From an uncultured Eubacteriales bacterium (GTDB taxonomy: Bacteria; Bacillota; Clostridia; Christensenellales; UMGS416), in contig UQLW01000015.1 in NCBI GenBank assembly GCA_900542005.1, forward strand, positions 1-64,000: 64,000 bases of DNA, in the 5' to 3' direction. This document shows positions 1-7,707 of the stretch, piece after piece (within the stretch, counting starts at the first letter, position 1; each line of letters starts with the position of its first letter). A program made the translations under genes and the position numbers. A model generated the notes under the pieces. That model was not told where the DNA came from. It worked only from the letters and a program-made list of their open reading frames with translations, and searched no databases.

Positions 1-1364
1 AGGAGCACAACCAGAAGATCATGGTGTATGACCTGGGCGGCGGTACCTTCGACGTTTCGATCATGGAGATTGGCGACGGCGTCTTTGAGGTGCTGGCTAC
101 CGCCGGCAACAACCGCCTGGGCGGCGACGACTTTGACCAGCGCCTGATCGATTACATCGCCGAGGCCTTCCAGCGGGAAAACGGCATTGACCTGCGCAAG
201 GACCGCAACTCCCTGTCCCGGCTGAAGGAGGTCGCGGAGAAAGCGAAAATTGAGCTGTCCGGCATGACCAGCGCCAGCGTGAACGCGCCCTTTATCGCCA
301 ATGACGGCGGCGTGCCCAAGCATCTGGACATGACCATCACCCGGGCCAAGTTTGACGAGATTACCGCCGATCTGGTGGAAAAGACCATGGGCCCCATCAC
401 CCAGGCGATGCGGGACGCCAACCTGACCCCCAAGGACATCGACCGCATCATCCTGGTGGGCGGCTCCACCCGTATCCCCGCTGTGCAGGCCGCCGTCAAG
501 AAGATCACCGGCAAGGAGCCCTATAAGGGCATCAACCCTGACGAATGCGTGGCCATGGGCGCCGCGATCCAGGGCGGCGTGCTGGGCGGCGAGGTCAAGG
601 ACGTGCTGCTGCTGGATGTCACGCCCCTGTCCCTGGGTATCGAGACCCAGTATGGCGTATTCACCCGCATGATTGACCGCAATACCACCATCCCCACCCG
701 CAAGAGCCAGGTGTTCTCCACCGCTGCCGATGGGCAGACCTCCGTGGAGGTCCATGTGCTGCAAGGCGAGCGCGAGATGGCCAAGGACAACAAGACCCTG
801 GGCAAGTTCATGCTCACCGGTATCCCCGCGGCGCCCCGCGGCGTGCCGCAGATTGAGGTAACCTTCGATATTGACGCCAACGGCATCGTCCACGTCTCGG
901 CCAAGGATCTGGGCACCGGCAACCAGAACGAGGTGGTCATCACCGCTTCCACCAACCTGTCCGATGAGGAGATTGACCGCGCCGTGAAGGATGCGGAGAA
1001 GTACGCCGCCGAGGATAAGGCCCGCAAGGAGTCGGCGGAGACCCATAACATGGCGGACTCGCTGGTCTATCAGACGGAGAAGACCATCAAGGAGCTGGAG
1101 GGCAAGCTTTCCGCTGAGGACAAGAGCCGCCTGGAGGCGGAGCTGGAGGACCTCAAGAAGGTGAAGGACGGCGACGATACCCCGGCGATCAAGGCCGCCA
1201 CGGAGAAGCTGACCCAGACCTCCTATGAGATCTTTGGCAAGGTCTATCAGCAGACCCAGGGCCAGGCCGGCCCCAACGCGGGCGAGCAGGCCGGACAGGG
1301 CCAGCAGGGCGGTTATCAGGACGGCTCGGTGGATGCCGACTACACCGTCGAGGACGATAAGTAA
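1..1364 (+). CDS. dnaK: Chaperone DnaK (Hsp70), 3' part only
   Basis: ATP-dependent Hsp70 chaperone that binds unfolded polypeptides with DnaJ and GrpE in the cytoplasm. The gene enters from the left edge in frame from base 3, so about 165 N-terminal residues are missing. Visible are the phosphate-binding motif DLGGGTFD, the adenosine motif GGSTRIP, the linker and start of the substrate domain (DVTPLSLGIET) and the C-terminal helical lid. The tail is Gly/Gln-rich and ends VEDDK, a usual Hsp70 ending. It is followed by dnaJ and prmA on the same strand, the classical Firmicutes order. The promoter lies outside the window. Identity is certain. Confidence 0.98.
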   Translation, partial: EHNQKIMVYDLGGGTFDVSIMEIGDGVFEVLATAGNNRLGGDDFDQRLIDYIAEAFQRENGIDLRKDRNSLSRLKEVAEKAKIELSGMTSASVNAPFIANDGGVPKHLDMTITRAKFDEITADLVEKTMGPITQAMRDANLTPKDIDRIILVGGSTRIPAVQAAVKKITGKEPYKGINPDECVAMGAAIQGGVLGGEVKDVLLLDVTPLSLGIETQYGVFTRMIDRNTTIPTRKSQVFSTAADGQTSVEVHVLQGEREMAKDNKTLGKFMLTGIPAAPRGVPQIEVTFDIDANGIVHVSAKDLGTGNQNEVVITASTNLSDEEIDRAVKDAEKYAAEDKARKESAETHNMADSLVYQTEKTIKELEGKLSAEDKSRLEAELEDLKKVKDGDDTPAIKAATEKLTQTSYEIFGKVYQQTQGQAGPNAGEQAGQGQQGGYQDGSVDADYTVEDDK

Positions 1365-1432
1365 AGCCGCCTAACGGCGGAGGAACGCACCGGGGCAGAA
1401 CCGCACCGTGCGACTTCATAAAAGGGAACATG

Positions 1433-1459
1433 AGCCAAGGCGTCTGCGCTTTGGCTTTT
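1433..1459 (+). terminator. Hairpin between dnaK and dnaJ
   Basis: Arms AGCCAAGGCG (1433-1442) and CGCTTTGGCT (1447-1456) pair over 10 bp with one G-U pair, with a 4-nt loop and only TTT after it. The short U-run suggests partial termination or an RNA-stability element that lowers dnaJ relative to dnaK, not a full stop. Confidence 0.55.
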
Positions 1460-1482
1460 CCCGGGTTGAGAGGTGAAGCCAA

Positions 1483-2622
1483 TTGGCGGCAAAACGAGAT
1501 TATTACGAGGTGCTGGGGCTCAATCGCAACGCCTCAGACGACGATATTAAGCGGGCCTACCGCAAGATGGCCAAGCAATATCACCCCGACCTGCATCCTG
1601 GCGATCAGGAGGCCGAGGCCAAATTCAAGGAGGTCAACGAAGCCTATGCCACCCTGTCGGATGCGCAGAAGCGGGCGCGATACGACCAGTTCGGCCATGA
1701 GGACCCGACCGCCGGCGGGGCGGGCGGCTATGGCAGCTATGGCGGCGCAGGCTTTGAGGATCTGGGCGACATATTCAGCTCCTTCTTTGGCGGGGATATC
1801 TTCGGCGGCGGCCGCCGGAGGCGGAACGGCCCGCAGCCGGGCAACGACCTGGAATATGAGCTGCGGATCAGCTTTGAGGAGGCGGCCTTCGGCGCGAAGA
1901 AGGAGATCACCATTACCCGCGAGGCGCTGTGCGACGAGTGCGGCGGCAGCGGGGCGAAAAAGGGCACGGCCCCGGAAACCTGCCCGGATTGCCATGGCTC
2001 AGGCCAGGTGGTGACCTACCAGAATACGCCGTTGGGGCGCATCCAGACCCAGCGGCCCTGCTCCCGCTGCGGCGGCAAGGGGCGTATCATCAAGGAGCCC
2101 TGCCCGCGCTGCGGCGGCAGGGGACGCATGCGCAAGACGCCGAAAATATCCCTGAATATCCCCGCCGGTATCGATAACGGACAGCGCATTAATCTCAGGG
2201 GCGAGGGCGAGCCCGGTATCAACGGGGGACCGGCCGGCGACCTGTATGTGCGGATTGCAGTGGCGCCCCATAAGCTCTTTAAGCGGGACGGCTATAACCT
2301 GCGCTGCGAAATCCCGATTACCTTTCCCCAGGCTGCCCTGGGTGCGAAGATCGACGTACCCACGCTGGAGGGCAAGGTGGAATACGATATCCCGGAGGGC
2401 ACGCAGACCGGCACCACCTTCCGCCTGCGCAACCGGGGCGTGCAGATGCTCAATTCCAAGAATCGGGGCGATCTGTACATTACTGTGAAGGTAGAGGTCC
2501 CGCGGGCCCTCAGCAGCCAGCAGAAAAAGCTGCTTAAGGAGTATGACAGCTCTATGACCGGGCGCGAGCACCGCGAGAGCAAGTCCTTCTTCGATAAGAT
2601 GAAGGACATATTGGGCAATTAA
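1483..2622 (+). CDS. dnaJ: Chaperone DnaJ (Hsp40)
   Basis: Co-chaperone that stimulates the DnaK ATPase and delivers substrates. The start is TTG at 1483, set by GAGAGGTG about 8 nt upstream and by alignment to the usual N-terminus. The protein is 379 aa: J domain with HPD at residues 34-36, a Gly/Phe-rich linker around 70-120, four CxxCxGxG zinc motifs starting near residues 150, 167, 193 and 207, then two beta-sandwich substrate domains. Length is normal for type I DnaJ. The prmA ribosome site lies directly after its stop, so the two are probably translationally linked. Confidence 0.98.
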   Translation: MAAKRDYYEVLGLNRNASDDDIKRAYRKMAKQYHPDLHPGDQEAEAKFKEVNEAYATLSDAQKRARYDQFGHEDPTAGGAGGYGSYGGAGFEDLGDIFSSFFGGDIFGGGRRRRNGPQPGNDLEYELRISFEEAAFGAKKEITITREALCDECGGSGAKKGTAPETCPDCHGSGQVVTYQNTPLGRIQTQRPCSRCGGKGRIIKEPCPRCGGRGRMRKTPKISLNIPAGIDNGQRINLRGEGEPGINGGPAGDLYVRIAVAPHKLFKRDGYNLRCEIPITFPQAALGAKIDVPTLEGKVEYDIPEGTQTGTTFRLRNRGVQMLNSKNRGDLYITVKVEVPRALSSQQKKLLKEYDSSMTGREHRESKSFFDKMKDILGN

Positions 2623-2634
2623 GGAGGTCTGGCC

Positions 2635-3585
2635 ATGGATTGGGTGGAAGTCACGGTGCATACCACCACCGAAGGGGCTGAAATCGTCGCCAACGCGCTG
2701 GAAATGGCCGGGACCGGCGGCGCGGTGATTGAGGACAAGGCCGACCTTGCGCGCTATCAGCGCAGCGAGGGCGACTGGGATTATATTGACGAGGAAATCG
2801 GCGCCAGGATGTCGGAAGACGTGCTGGTGAAGGGTTATCTTCCCGACGACGCCCGCATTCCCGACGAGCTGATGCTGCTCAGGCAGACGCTGGCGTCGAT
2901 TGCGGAGATGGACTTGGGCGGGCTTCCGATGGGCAGCCTGACAGTGGAAACCCAGGGCGTCCGCGAGGAGGACTGGGCCAATAACTGGAAAAAATACTAT
3001 AAGCCCTTCAACGTGGGGCAGCGGCTGTGGATTAAGCCGGAATGGGAGCAGGCCCAGACCCCGCAGGGGCGGCTCCCCATTGTGATGGATCCTGGCATGG
3101 CCTTTGGCACGGGCACCCATGAAACCACCTTCATGTGCATGGAGCTGCTGGAGGAGTATGTCCGGCCCGGGGATGCGGTGTATGATATTGGCTGTGGTAC
3201 GGGAATCCTGGCCATCGCCGCGCTGAAGCTTGGCGCCGCCCATGCGGTGGCGGTAGACCGGGATCCGGTCTGCATATCCGCCGTCCATAACAACATGGCC
3301 CTGAACGGCGTAGACGCCTCCAGGCTGGAGGCGCAGCTGGGCAACCTGCTGGATGGTCAGGCTCAGCCGCGCCGGCTGATTGTCGCCAATATCATAGCGG
3401 ACGTCATCATTTTGATGGCGGACGATGCTTGGGCCCATCTGGAGGCGGATGGTATTCTGATCGCCTCGGGGATCATCCGCCAAAAGGAGGATGAGGTGCG
3501 GCGCGCGCTGGCAAAGGCAGGCTTCACGGTGGAAGCGGCGCGGCATAAGGGTGAGTGGGTCGCCATGGCCGCCAGGAAGGGATAG
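2635..3585 (+). CDS. prmA: Ribosomal protein L11 methyltransferase
   Basis: Class I SAM-dependent enzyme that trimethylates lysines and the N-terminus of ribosomal protein L11. It is 316 aa, with an N-terminal substrate-recognition domain and a C-terminal Rossmann domain. The family signature DPGMAFGTGTHETT is present, and SAM motif I (DIGCGTGILA) begins near residue 184. The ATG follows AAGGAGG, which overlaps the dnaJ stop region. The dnaK-dnaJ-prmA order is common in Firmicutes and supports the call. A short gap with a hairpin separates it from the next gene. Confidence 0.96.
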   Translation: MDWVEVTVHTTTEGAEIVANALEMAGTGGAVIEDKADLARYQRSEGDWDYIDEEIGARMSEDVLVKGYLPDDARIPDELMLLRQTLASIAEMDLGGLPMGSLTVETQGVREEDWANNWKKYYKPFNVGQRLWIKPEWEQAQTPQGRLPIVMDPGMAFGTGTHETTFMCMELLEEYVRPGDAVYDIGCGTGILAIAALKLGAAHAVAVDRDPVCISAVHNNMALNGVDASRLEAQLGNLLDGQAQPRRLIVANIIADVIILMADDAWAHLEADGILIASGIIRQKEDEVRRALAKAGFTVEAARHKGEWVAMAARKG

Positions 3586-3601
3586 GCGGCCGGTTATGAA
3601 A

Positions 3602-3643
3602 ACCCGATGGGGGAAGCGCTTGACGCGGCGGAAACCATCGGGT
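3602..3643 (+). other. Inverted repeat after prmA
   Basis: A perfect 9-bp inverted repeat, ACCCGATGG (3602-3610) and CCATCGGGT (3635-3643), has a 24-nt loop and is followed by ATTCTT. It may act as a weak terminator of the heat-shock operon. I see no convincing promoter between here and 3723. Confidence 0.4.
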
Positions 3644-3722
3644 ATTCTTATACAATGATCCCTGTTCCCGGGTGATCCGGGCAGGAAGATAAATAACGGG
3701 CGGCCGGCGCTGGAGGGTTTGG

Positions 3723-4583
3723 ATGAAAGGCCATGTCATTGAGTCGGATATTGAGCGGCTGCGGGATCCCTTTGTCCTGGCGGAGAGCGGTATGTATTAT
3801 ATGTACGGGACAGGCTGGGTTGGGTATAAAAGCTGCGGCAGCCTGACCGCATGGACAGCGCTTGAACAGCCGCTGGCTGTGACGCCGCCTGACTGTGCCG
3901 GCGACCGGTGGGCCCCGGAGGTACACCGGTATGAGGGCGCCTATTACATGTTTACGACATACCGGTCCTCTGCCACGGGCCACCGCGGCTGTACCATTAT
4001 GAGGTCCGATTCGCCGGAGGGCCCGTTTGTGGAGATAACCGGCGGGCATATCACGCCGCCTGACTGGGATTGTATTGACGGGACCTTCTATGTGGACCGG
4101 GAGGGCCGGCCCTGGATGGTCTTTGTTCACGAGTGGACCTCCACCGACGATGGGGTGGGCAGGATGGCGGCGGCGCAGCTGTCGAAGGACCTGACCCGCC
4201 TGATTACGGAGCCGGTTGAGCTATTCCGGGCCGATGGCCCTCCCTGGGCGGCGGCAGGGGTGACGGACGGCTGCTTCCTGTATACGGCTCAGGATGGCGG
4301 GCTGATCATGACCTGGTCCAATTTTGACCGGGACGGCTACTGCGTTGCGGTTGCCCGCAGCAGCAACGGCTCCTTAGAAGGGCGGTGGATTCACGACGAA
4401 GCGCCGCTATACAGCCAAAAGACCTGGGGCACATACGATGGAGGCCATGCCATGGTCTTTACCGGGTTTGACGGGCGCATGTACCTTGCGATGCATTCGC
4501 CCAACACGCCGGTGGACGGGCGCATGGAGAAGCCGGTATTCATACCGGTTGAGGAGAAAGACGGTTCGCTTGTCCTGGCCTAG
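3723..4583 (+). CDS. GH43-like five-bladed beta-propeller glycosidase
   Basis: Probable intracellular glycoside hydrolase of the GH43/GH32 propeller fold, 286 aa, no signal peptide. Visible family marks are RDPF at residues 14-17 (aspartate base position), WAPEV at 63-67 and IDGTF near 118-122. The third catalytic position, expected to be a glutamate, falls in a segment reading VTDG (180-183), so the acid may be elsewhere or altered. This size fits arabinosidase- or xylosidase-like members, but substrate cannot be read from sequence. The start ATG follows GGAGGG. It sits alone between prmA and mtaB, an odd place for a sugar gene. Confidence 0.75.
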   Translation: MKGHVIESDIERLRDPFVLAESGMYYMYGTGWVGYKSCGSLTAWTALEQPLAVTPPDCAGDRWAPEVHRYEGAYYMFTTYRSSATGHRGCTIMRSDSPEGPFVEITGGHITPPDWDCIDGTFYVDREGRPWMVFVHEWTSTDDGVGRMAAAQLSKDLTRLITEPVELFRADGPPWAAAGVTDGCFLYTAQDGGLIMTWSNFDRDGYCVAVARSSNGSLEGRWIHDEAPLYSQKTWGTYDGGHAMVFTGFDGRMYLAMHSPNTPVDGRMEKPVFIPVEEKDGSLVLA

Positions 4584-4663
4584 GCCGGGCGGACCGCAAA
4601 GCTTCGCCGCATGGGGAAGAAGGGGCGGCGCTGCATGAGGATAGACGAGAAGGAGGGCTGGAT

Positions 4664-5974
4664 ATGAAAAAGGTCGTATTCCATACCCTCGGCTGCAAGA
4701 CGAACCAATATGACTCGGAAGCCATGCTGGAGCGCCTGCTGGACGGGGGGTATGAGCTGGCCCGGGAAGGCGAGCCGGCGGATGTTGTCATTGTCAATAC
4801 CTGCACGGTTACAGCGGAGGCGGACCGAAAATCCCGGCAAATGCTGCGGCAGGCGTCGGCGGCCTATCCAGGCGCCGTGGTGGTGGCAGCCGGATGCTAT
4901 GCCCAGCGGGAGCCCAGGGCGCTGGCGCGCATCGCGGGTGTGGATCTTGTGCTGGGCAACCAGGACCGGGGGGATATTTTGGACCTGATCCGCCAGGCCG
5001 AGGCAGCCCAGGCCACCATCACCCATGTGTCGGAGCTGAAGGGCGCGGCCTTTGAGCCGCTGGAGATCAGCAAGGGCGGCCTCCATACCCGTGCCAATAT
5101 CAAGATCCAAGAGGGCTGCAACCGGTTCTGCACCTATTGCATTATCCCCTATGCCAGGGGGCCCATCCGCAGCCGCCCGCTGGAGGACACGGTGCGGGAG
5201 ACGGCCCGGCTGGCGGCGCTGGGGGTCAAGGAATTCGTGCTGACCGGCATCCATATCGCCTCCTATGGGCTGGATACGCCGGGCGGCCCGGACCTTATCA
5301 CGCTGCTGGAGGCGCTGGACCCGGTCGAGGGTGTGGAGCGGCTGCGCCTGGGCTCGCTGGAGCCCTCGCTGCTGACAGAGGAATTCTGCGCCCGCGCCGC
5401 CAGGCTGCGGCACCTATGCCCGCATTTCCATCTGTCGCTGCAAAGCGGCTGCGATGCGACGCTCCGGCGGATGGGGCGGCGGTACACGGCCGAGGCCTTT
5501 GCCGGCTATGTCTCTTGCCTGCGGGCCGCTATACCGGGCGCGGCGCTGACCACCGACATCATTGTCGGCTTCCCCGGGGAAACGGAGGAGGACTTCCGGC
5601 AGTCCATGGCCTTTGTGGAGCGCATGGCCTTCAGCCGGATCCATGTTTTCCCCTATTCGCCCCGAGAGGGGACGCCGGCGGCGGCCATGCCGGATCAGAT
5701 CGCCAAGGCGGACAAGCGCCGCCGTGCCGGCGAGATGATCGCCCTGGGCGAGCGGCTGATGCAGCGAGCCCATGAGGCGCTGCTGGGGCGCAGGGAGCCG
5801 GTGCTGCTGGAGGAAGCGGAGGCGGACTGCATGGCGGGCTATACGCCAGGCTATACCAGGGTGCTGGTTCGCGGTGCGGACCGGCAGCCGGGGGAGCTGA
5901 TATGGGTACAATTGGATGGCCTGAAGCAGGATGTGATGCTGGGGCATCCGGTAGATAAGGAGGAAGCGCAATGA
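4664..5974 (+). CDS. mtaB: tRNA t6A37 methylthiotransferase MtaB
   Basis: Radical-SAM enzyme that adds a methylthio group to N6-threonylcarbamoyladenosine at tRNA position 37. It is 436 aa. The N-terminal UPF0004 domain has three cluster cysteines (in LGCKTNQ, NTCTVT and AGCYAQR), the radical-SAM motif is CNRFCTYC (C152, C156, C159), and a C-terminal TRAM-like domain follows. The opening MKKVVFHTLGCKTNQYDSEA is characteristic of MtaB rather than MiaB or RimO. An AGGAGG site precedes the ATG. Its TGA overlaps the ATG of the HIT gene by 4 nt, so they are coupled. Confidence 0.94.
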   Translation: MKKVVFHTLGCKTNQYDSEAMLERLLDGGYELAREGEPADVVIVNTCTVTAEADRKSRQMLRQASAAYPGAVVVAAGCYAQREPRALARIAGVDLVLGNQDRGDILDLIRQAEAAQATITHVSELKGAAFEPLEISKGGLHTRANIKIQEGCNRFCTYCIIPYARGPIRSRPLEDTVRETARLAALGVKEFVLTGIHIASYGLDTPGGPDLITLLEALDPVEGVERLRLGSLEPSLLTEEFCARAARLRHLCPHFHLSLQSGCDATLRRMGRRYTAEAFAGYVSCLRAAIPGAALTTDIIVGFPGETEEDFRQSMAFVERMAFSRIHVFPYSPREGTPAAAMPDQIAKADKRRRAGEMIALGERLMQRAHEALLGRREPVLLEEAEADCMAGYTPGYTRVLVRGADRQPGELIWVQLDGLKQDVMLGHPVDKEEAQ

Positions 5975-6321
5975 GCGAAAAGGAGAGCTGTATTTTTTGC
6001 CGGATCATCGACGGCGAGATCCCTTCCGACAAGGTGTATGAGGATGACGCGTTCGTGGCGATCCGCGATGTTAACCCCCAGGCGCCGATCCATGTGCTGG
6101 TGATCCCTAAGCGGCATGTGGCCAATATCCTGGAGGCCTCCGGAGACGGACAGATGATGGCCGGCATTTTTAAGGTGGTCAACAAGGTCGCGGAGAAGCT
6201 GGAGATGAAGGTGGACGGCCTGCGCGTGGTCTCCAACGTCGGCAAGTTCGGCTGCCAGAGCGTGCCCCATCTGCATATCCATGTGCTGGGCGGCGCGCAG
6301 CTGGCGGAGAAGATGAGCTGA
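5971..6321 (+). CDS. HIT-family purine nucleoside phosphoramidase (HinT-like)
   Basis: Small cytoplasmic nucleotide-binding hydrolase of the histidine-triad family, 116 aa, which is the usual length. The triad H-L-H-I-H is at residues 100-104 with the family context VPHLHIHVLGG, and the N-terminus CRIIDGEIPS is typical of bacterial HinT. The ATG overlaps the mtaB stop (ATGA), indicating translational coupling. This pair often sits upstream of ribosomal genes in Clostridia. The natural substrate is uncertain; lysyl-AMP-like adducts are the family guess. Confidence 0.93.
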   Translation: MSEKESCIFCRIIDGEIPSDKVYEDDAFVAIRDVNPQAPIHVLVIPKRHVANILEASGDGQMMAGIFKVVNKVAEKLEMKVDGLRVVSNVGKFGCQSVPHLHIHVLGGAQLAEKMS

Positions 6322-6342
6322 GAAAAACGGGAGAAAAAGGCC

Positions 6343-6371
6343 TTGACAACCGGAAGAAAATGGCCTATACT
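6343..6371 (+). promoter_or_regulatory. Promoter of infC-rpmI-rplT
   Basis: TTGACA (6343-6348) and TATACT (6366-6371) are separated by exactly 17 nt, a near-consensus sigma-A promoter placed just after the HIT gene. Confidence 0.85.
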
Positions 6372-6377
6372 TACATC

Positions 6378-6478
6378 TGTTAAGCAGAAGCCTCCCTTCT
6401 CACCTGTCGGCAATCGCGCTTCCAGGTTCAGTAATGGTAATCCAAACGAGGGTAGGCTTGTGCCTGCCCTTATTTTTT
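6378..6478 (+). promoter_or_regulatory. infC leader with attenuator (L20-leader type)
   Basis: The leader of about 150 nt ends in an intrinsic terminator: GGGTAGGC (6450-6457), a 4-nt loop, GCCTGCCC (6462-6469), then TATTTTTT. An upstream CCTCCC stretch (about 6391-6396) can pair with GAGGG inside the terminator's left arm, giving an alternative antiterminator fold. In Firmicutes the infC-rpmI-rplT operon is autoregulated by L20 binding to such a leader. The gene order here makes that the best reading, though I cannot compute the fold. Confidence 0.65.
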
Positions 6479-6525
6479 GCTAGGGCGAAATTCGCCGCAA
6501 AACGAATAAACGGAGGTGTTTTCCT

Positions 6526-7041
6526 ATCAAAACCGAATTGATGATCAATGAACAGATTCGTGCCCGCGAGGTACGCCTGATGGGCGTAAACCGGGAGCCC
6601 CTGGGCGTCGTGCCCCTGCAGGAGGCCCTGGCCAAAGCGGATGAACACAATCTTGACCTGGTTCTGATTGCGCCGCAGGCGGAGCCGCCGGTCTGCCGGA
6701 TTATGGACTACAGCAAGTACCGCTTCGAGCAGGCCAAAAAGGATAAGGAGGCCCGCAAGAACCAGAAGGTCATCAGCGTGAAGGAAGTCCGTTTGTCCCC
6801 CAGCATCGAGGAGCATGATCTGGATGTGAAGGCCAAGGCCGCCCGCAAGTTTGTCAATGACGGCGACAAGGTCAAGGTTACGGTGCAATTCCGCGGCCGC
6901 CAGATGGCGCACACCGATATCGGCTTTACCGTGCTGGCTCAGTTTGCTTCCAAGGTGGAGGATGTTGCCAACGTCGAGAAGAAGCCTCTTCTTGAGGGGC
7001 GCAACATGTCCATGATTATCGTTCCCAAATCAGCCAAGTAA
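6526..7041 (+). CDS. infC: Translation initiation factor IF-3
   Basis: Binds the 30S subunit, prevents premature 50S joining and proofreads start codons. I place the start at ATC 6526, not at the downstream TTG 6538 or ATG 6541: GGAGGT at 6512-6517 lies 8 nt before ATC, whereas it is 20 or more nt from the others, and IKTELMINEQIRAREVRL is the usual clostridial N-terminus. That gives 171 aa, normal for IF3. Non-canonical AUU or AUC starts are known for infC and serve autoregulation. The operon continues into rpmI and rplT. Confidence 0.95.
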   Translation: MKTELMINEQIRAREVRLMGVNREPLGVVPLQEALAKADEHNLDLVLIAPQAEPPVCRIMDYSKYRFEQAKKDKEARKNQKVISVKEVRLSPSIEEHDLDVKAKAARKFVNDGDKVKVTVQFRGRQMAHTDIGFTVLAQFASKVEDVANVEKKPLLEGRNMSMIIVPKSAK

Positions 7042-7058
7042 TCGAGAGGAGGAGCATC

Positions 7059-7256
7059 ATGCCTAAGATTAAAACCCGCAGCTCGGCTGCCAAGCGTTTT
7101 GAGACCACCGGTACCGGTAAGATCAAGCGCGCCAAAGCTTATAAGAATCACAAGCTGGGCCAGAAGACCCGCAAGACCAAGCGCAATCTGCGTGATGGCG
7201 GCTACGTCAGCGAGCAGGAAGCCAAGGTTATCCATAAGCTGATCCCTTATAAGTAA
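7059..7256 (+). CDS. rpmI: 50S ribosomal protein L35
   Basis: Basic 65-aa protein of the large subunit, full length, with the typical MPKIKTRSSAAKRF start and the KNHKLGQKTRKTKRNLR core. It lies 17 nt after infC behind a GAGGAGG site. The infC-rpmI-rplT order is conserved across bacteria. Confidence 0.98.
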   Translation: MPKIKTRSSAAKRFETTGTGKIKRAKAYKNHKLGQKTRKTKRNLRDGGYVSEQEAKVIHKLIPYK

Positions 7257-7282
7257 TTTAAGCAGGAAGGAGTGTACCTCAA

Positions 7283-7642
7283 ATGGCACGTATTAAGAGA
7301 GCCGTAAACGCCGTAAAGAAGCGCCGCAAGATTTTTAAGCTGTCCAAGGGTTACTTTGGCGCCAAGAGCCGCCAGTATCGCGTAGCCAACCAGGCCGTGA
7401 TGAAGTCCCTGTCCTATGCCTATGTGGGCCGCCGCCTGCGTAAGCGCGATTTCCGCCGCCTGTGGATCATCCGCATCAACGCGGCTGCCCGCATGAACGG
7501 CCTGAGCTACAGCCGGATGATGAACGGCCTGAAGAAGGCTGGCGTAGACATCAACCGCAAGGTGCTGGCTGATCTGGCGGTCAACGATATGCCCGCCTTC
7601 ACCAAGCTGGCCGAGCTGGCCAAGCAGCAGCTGAGCGCTTAA
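7283..7642 (+). CDS. rplT: 50S ribosomal protein L20
   Basis: Primary 23S rRNA-binding protein needed for early 50S assembly, 119 aa, the usual length. The N-terminal extension is very basic (MARIKRAVNAVKKRRK), followed by the globular domain with SYAYVGRRLRKRDFR. In Firmicutes this protein represses its own operon by binding the infC leader, which fits the attenuator at 6450-6478. AGGAAGGAG precedes the ATG and a strong terminator follows. Confidence 0.98.
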   Translation: MARIKRAVNAVKKRRKIFKLSKGYFGAKSRQYRVANQAVMKSLSYAYVGRRLRKRDFRRLWIIRINAAARMNGLSYSRMMNGLKKAGVDINRKVLADLAVNDMPAFTKLAELAKQQLSA

Positions 7643-7656
7643 TTGAAAAGCTTTTG

Positions 7657-7684
7657 AGGCCTTGTTTTGGACAAGGCCTTTTTT
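7657..7684 (+). terminator. Terminator of infC operon
   Basis: Perfect 9-bp stem AGGCCTTGT (7657-7665) and ACAAGGCCT (7671-7679), a 5-nt loop, then TTTTT. Confidence 0.92.
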
Positions 7685-7707
7685 ATCGAACAAAGGGAGG
7701 AAAAGCT

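Noticed and set aside
1999..3546. Antisense open frame of 515 codons opposite dnaJ/prmA
   Set aside because: Shadow of well-identified genes, no start context.
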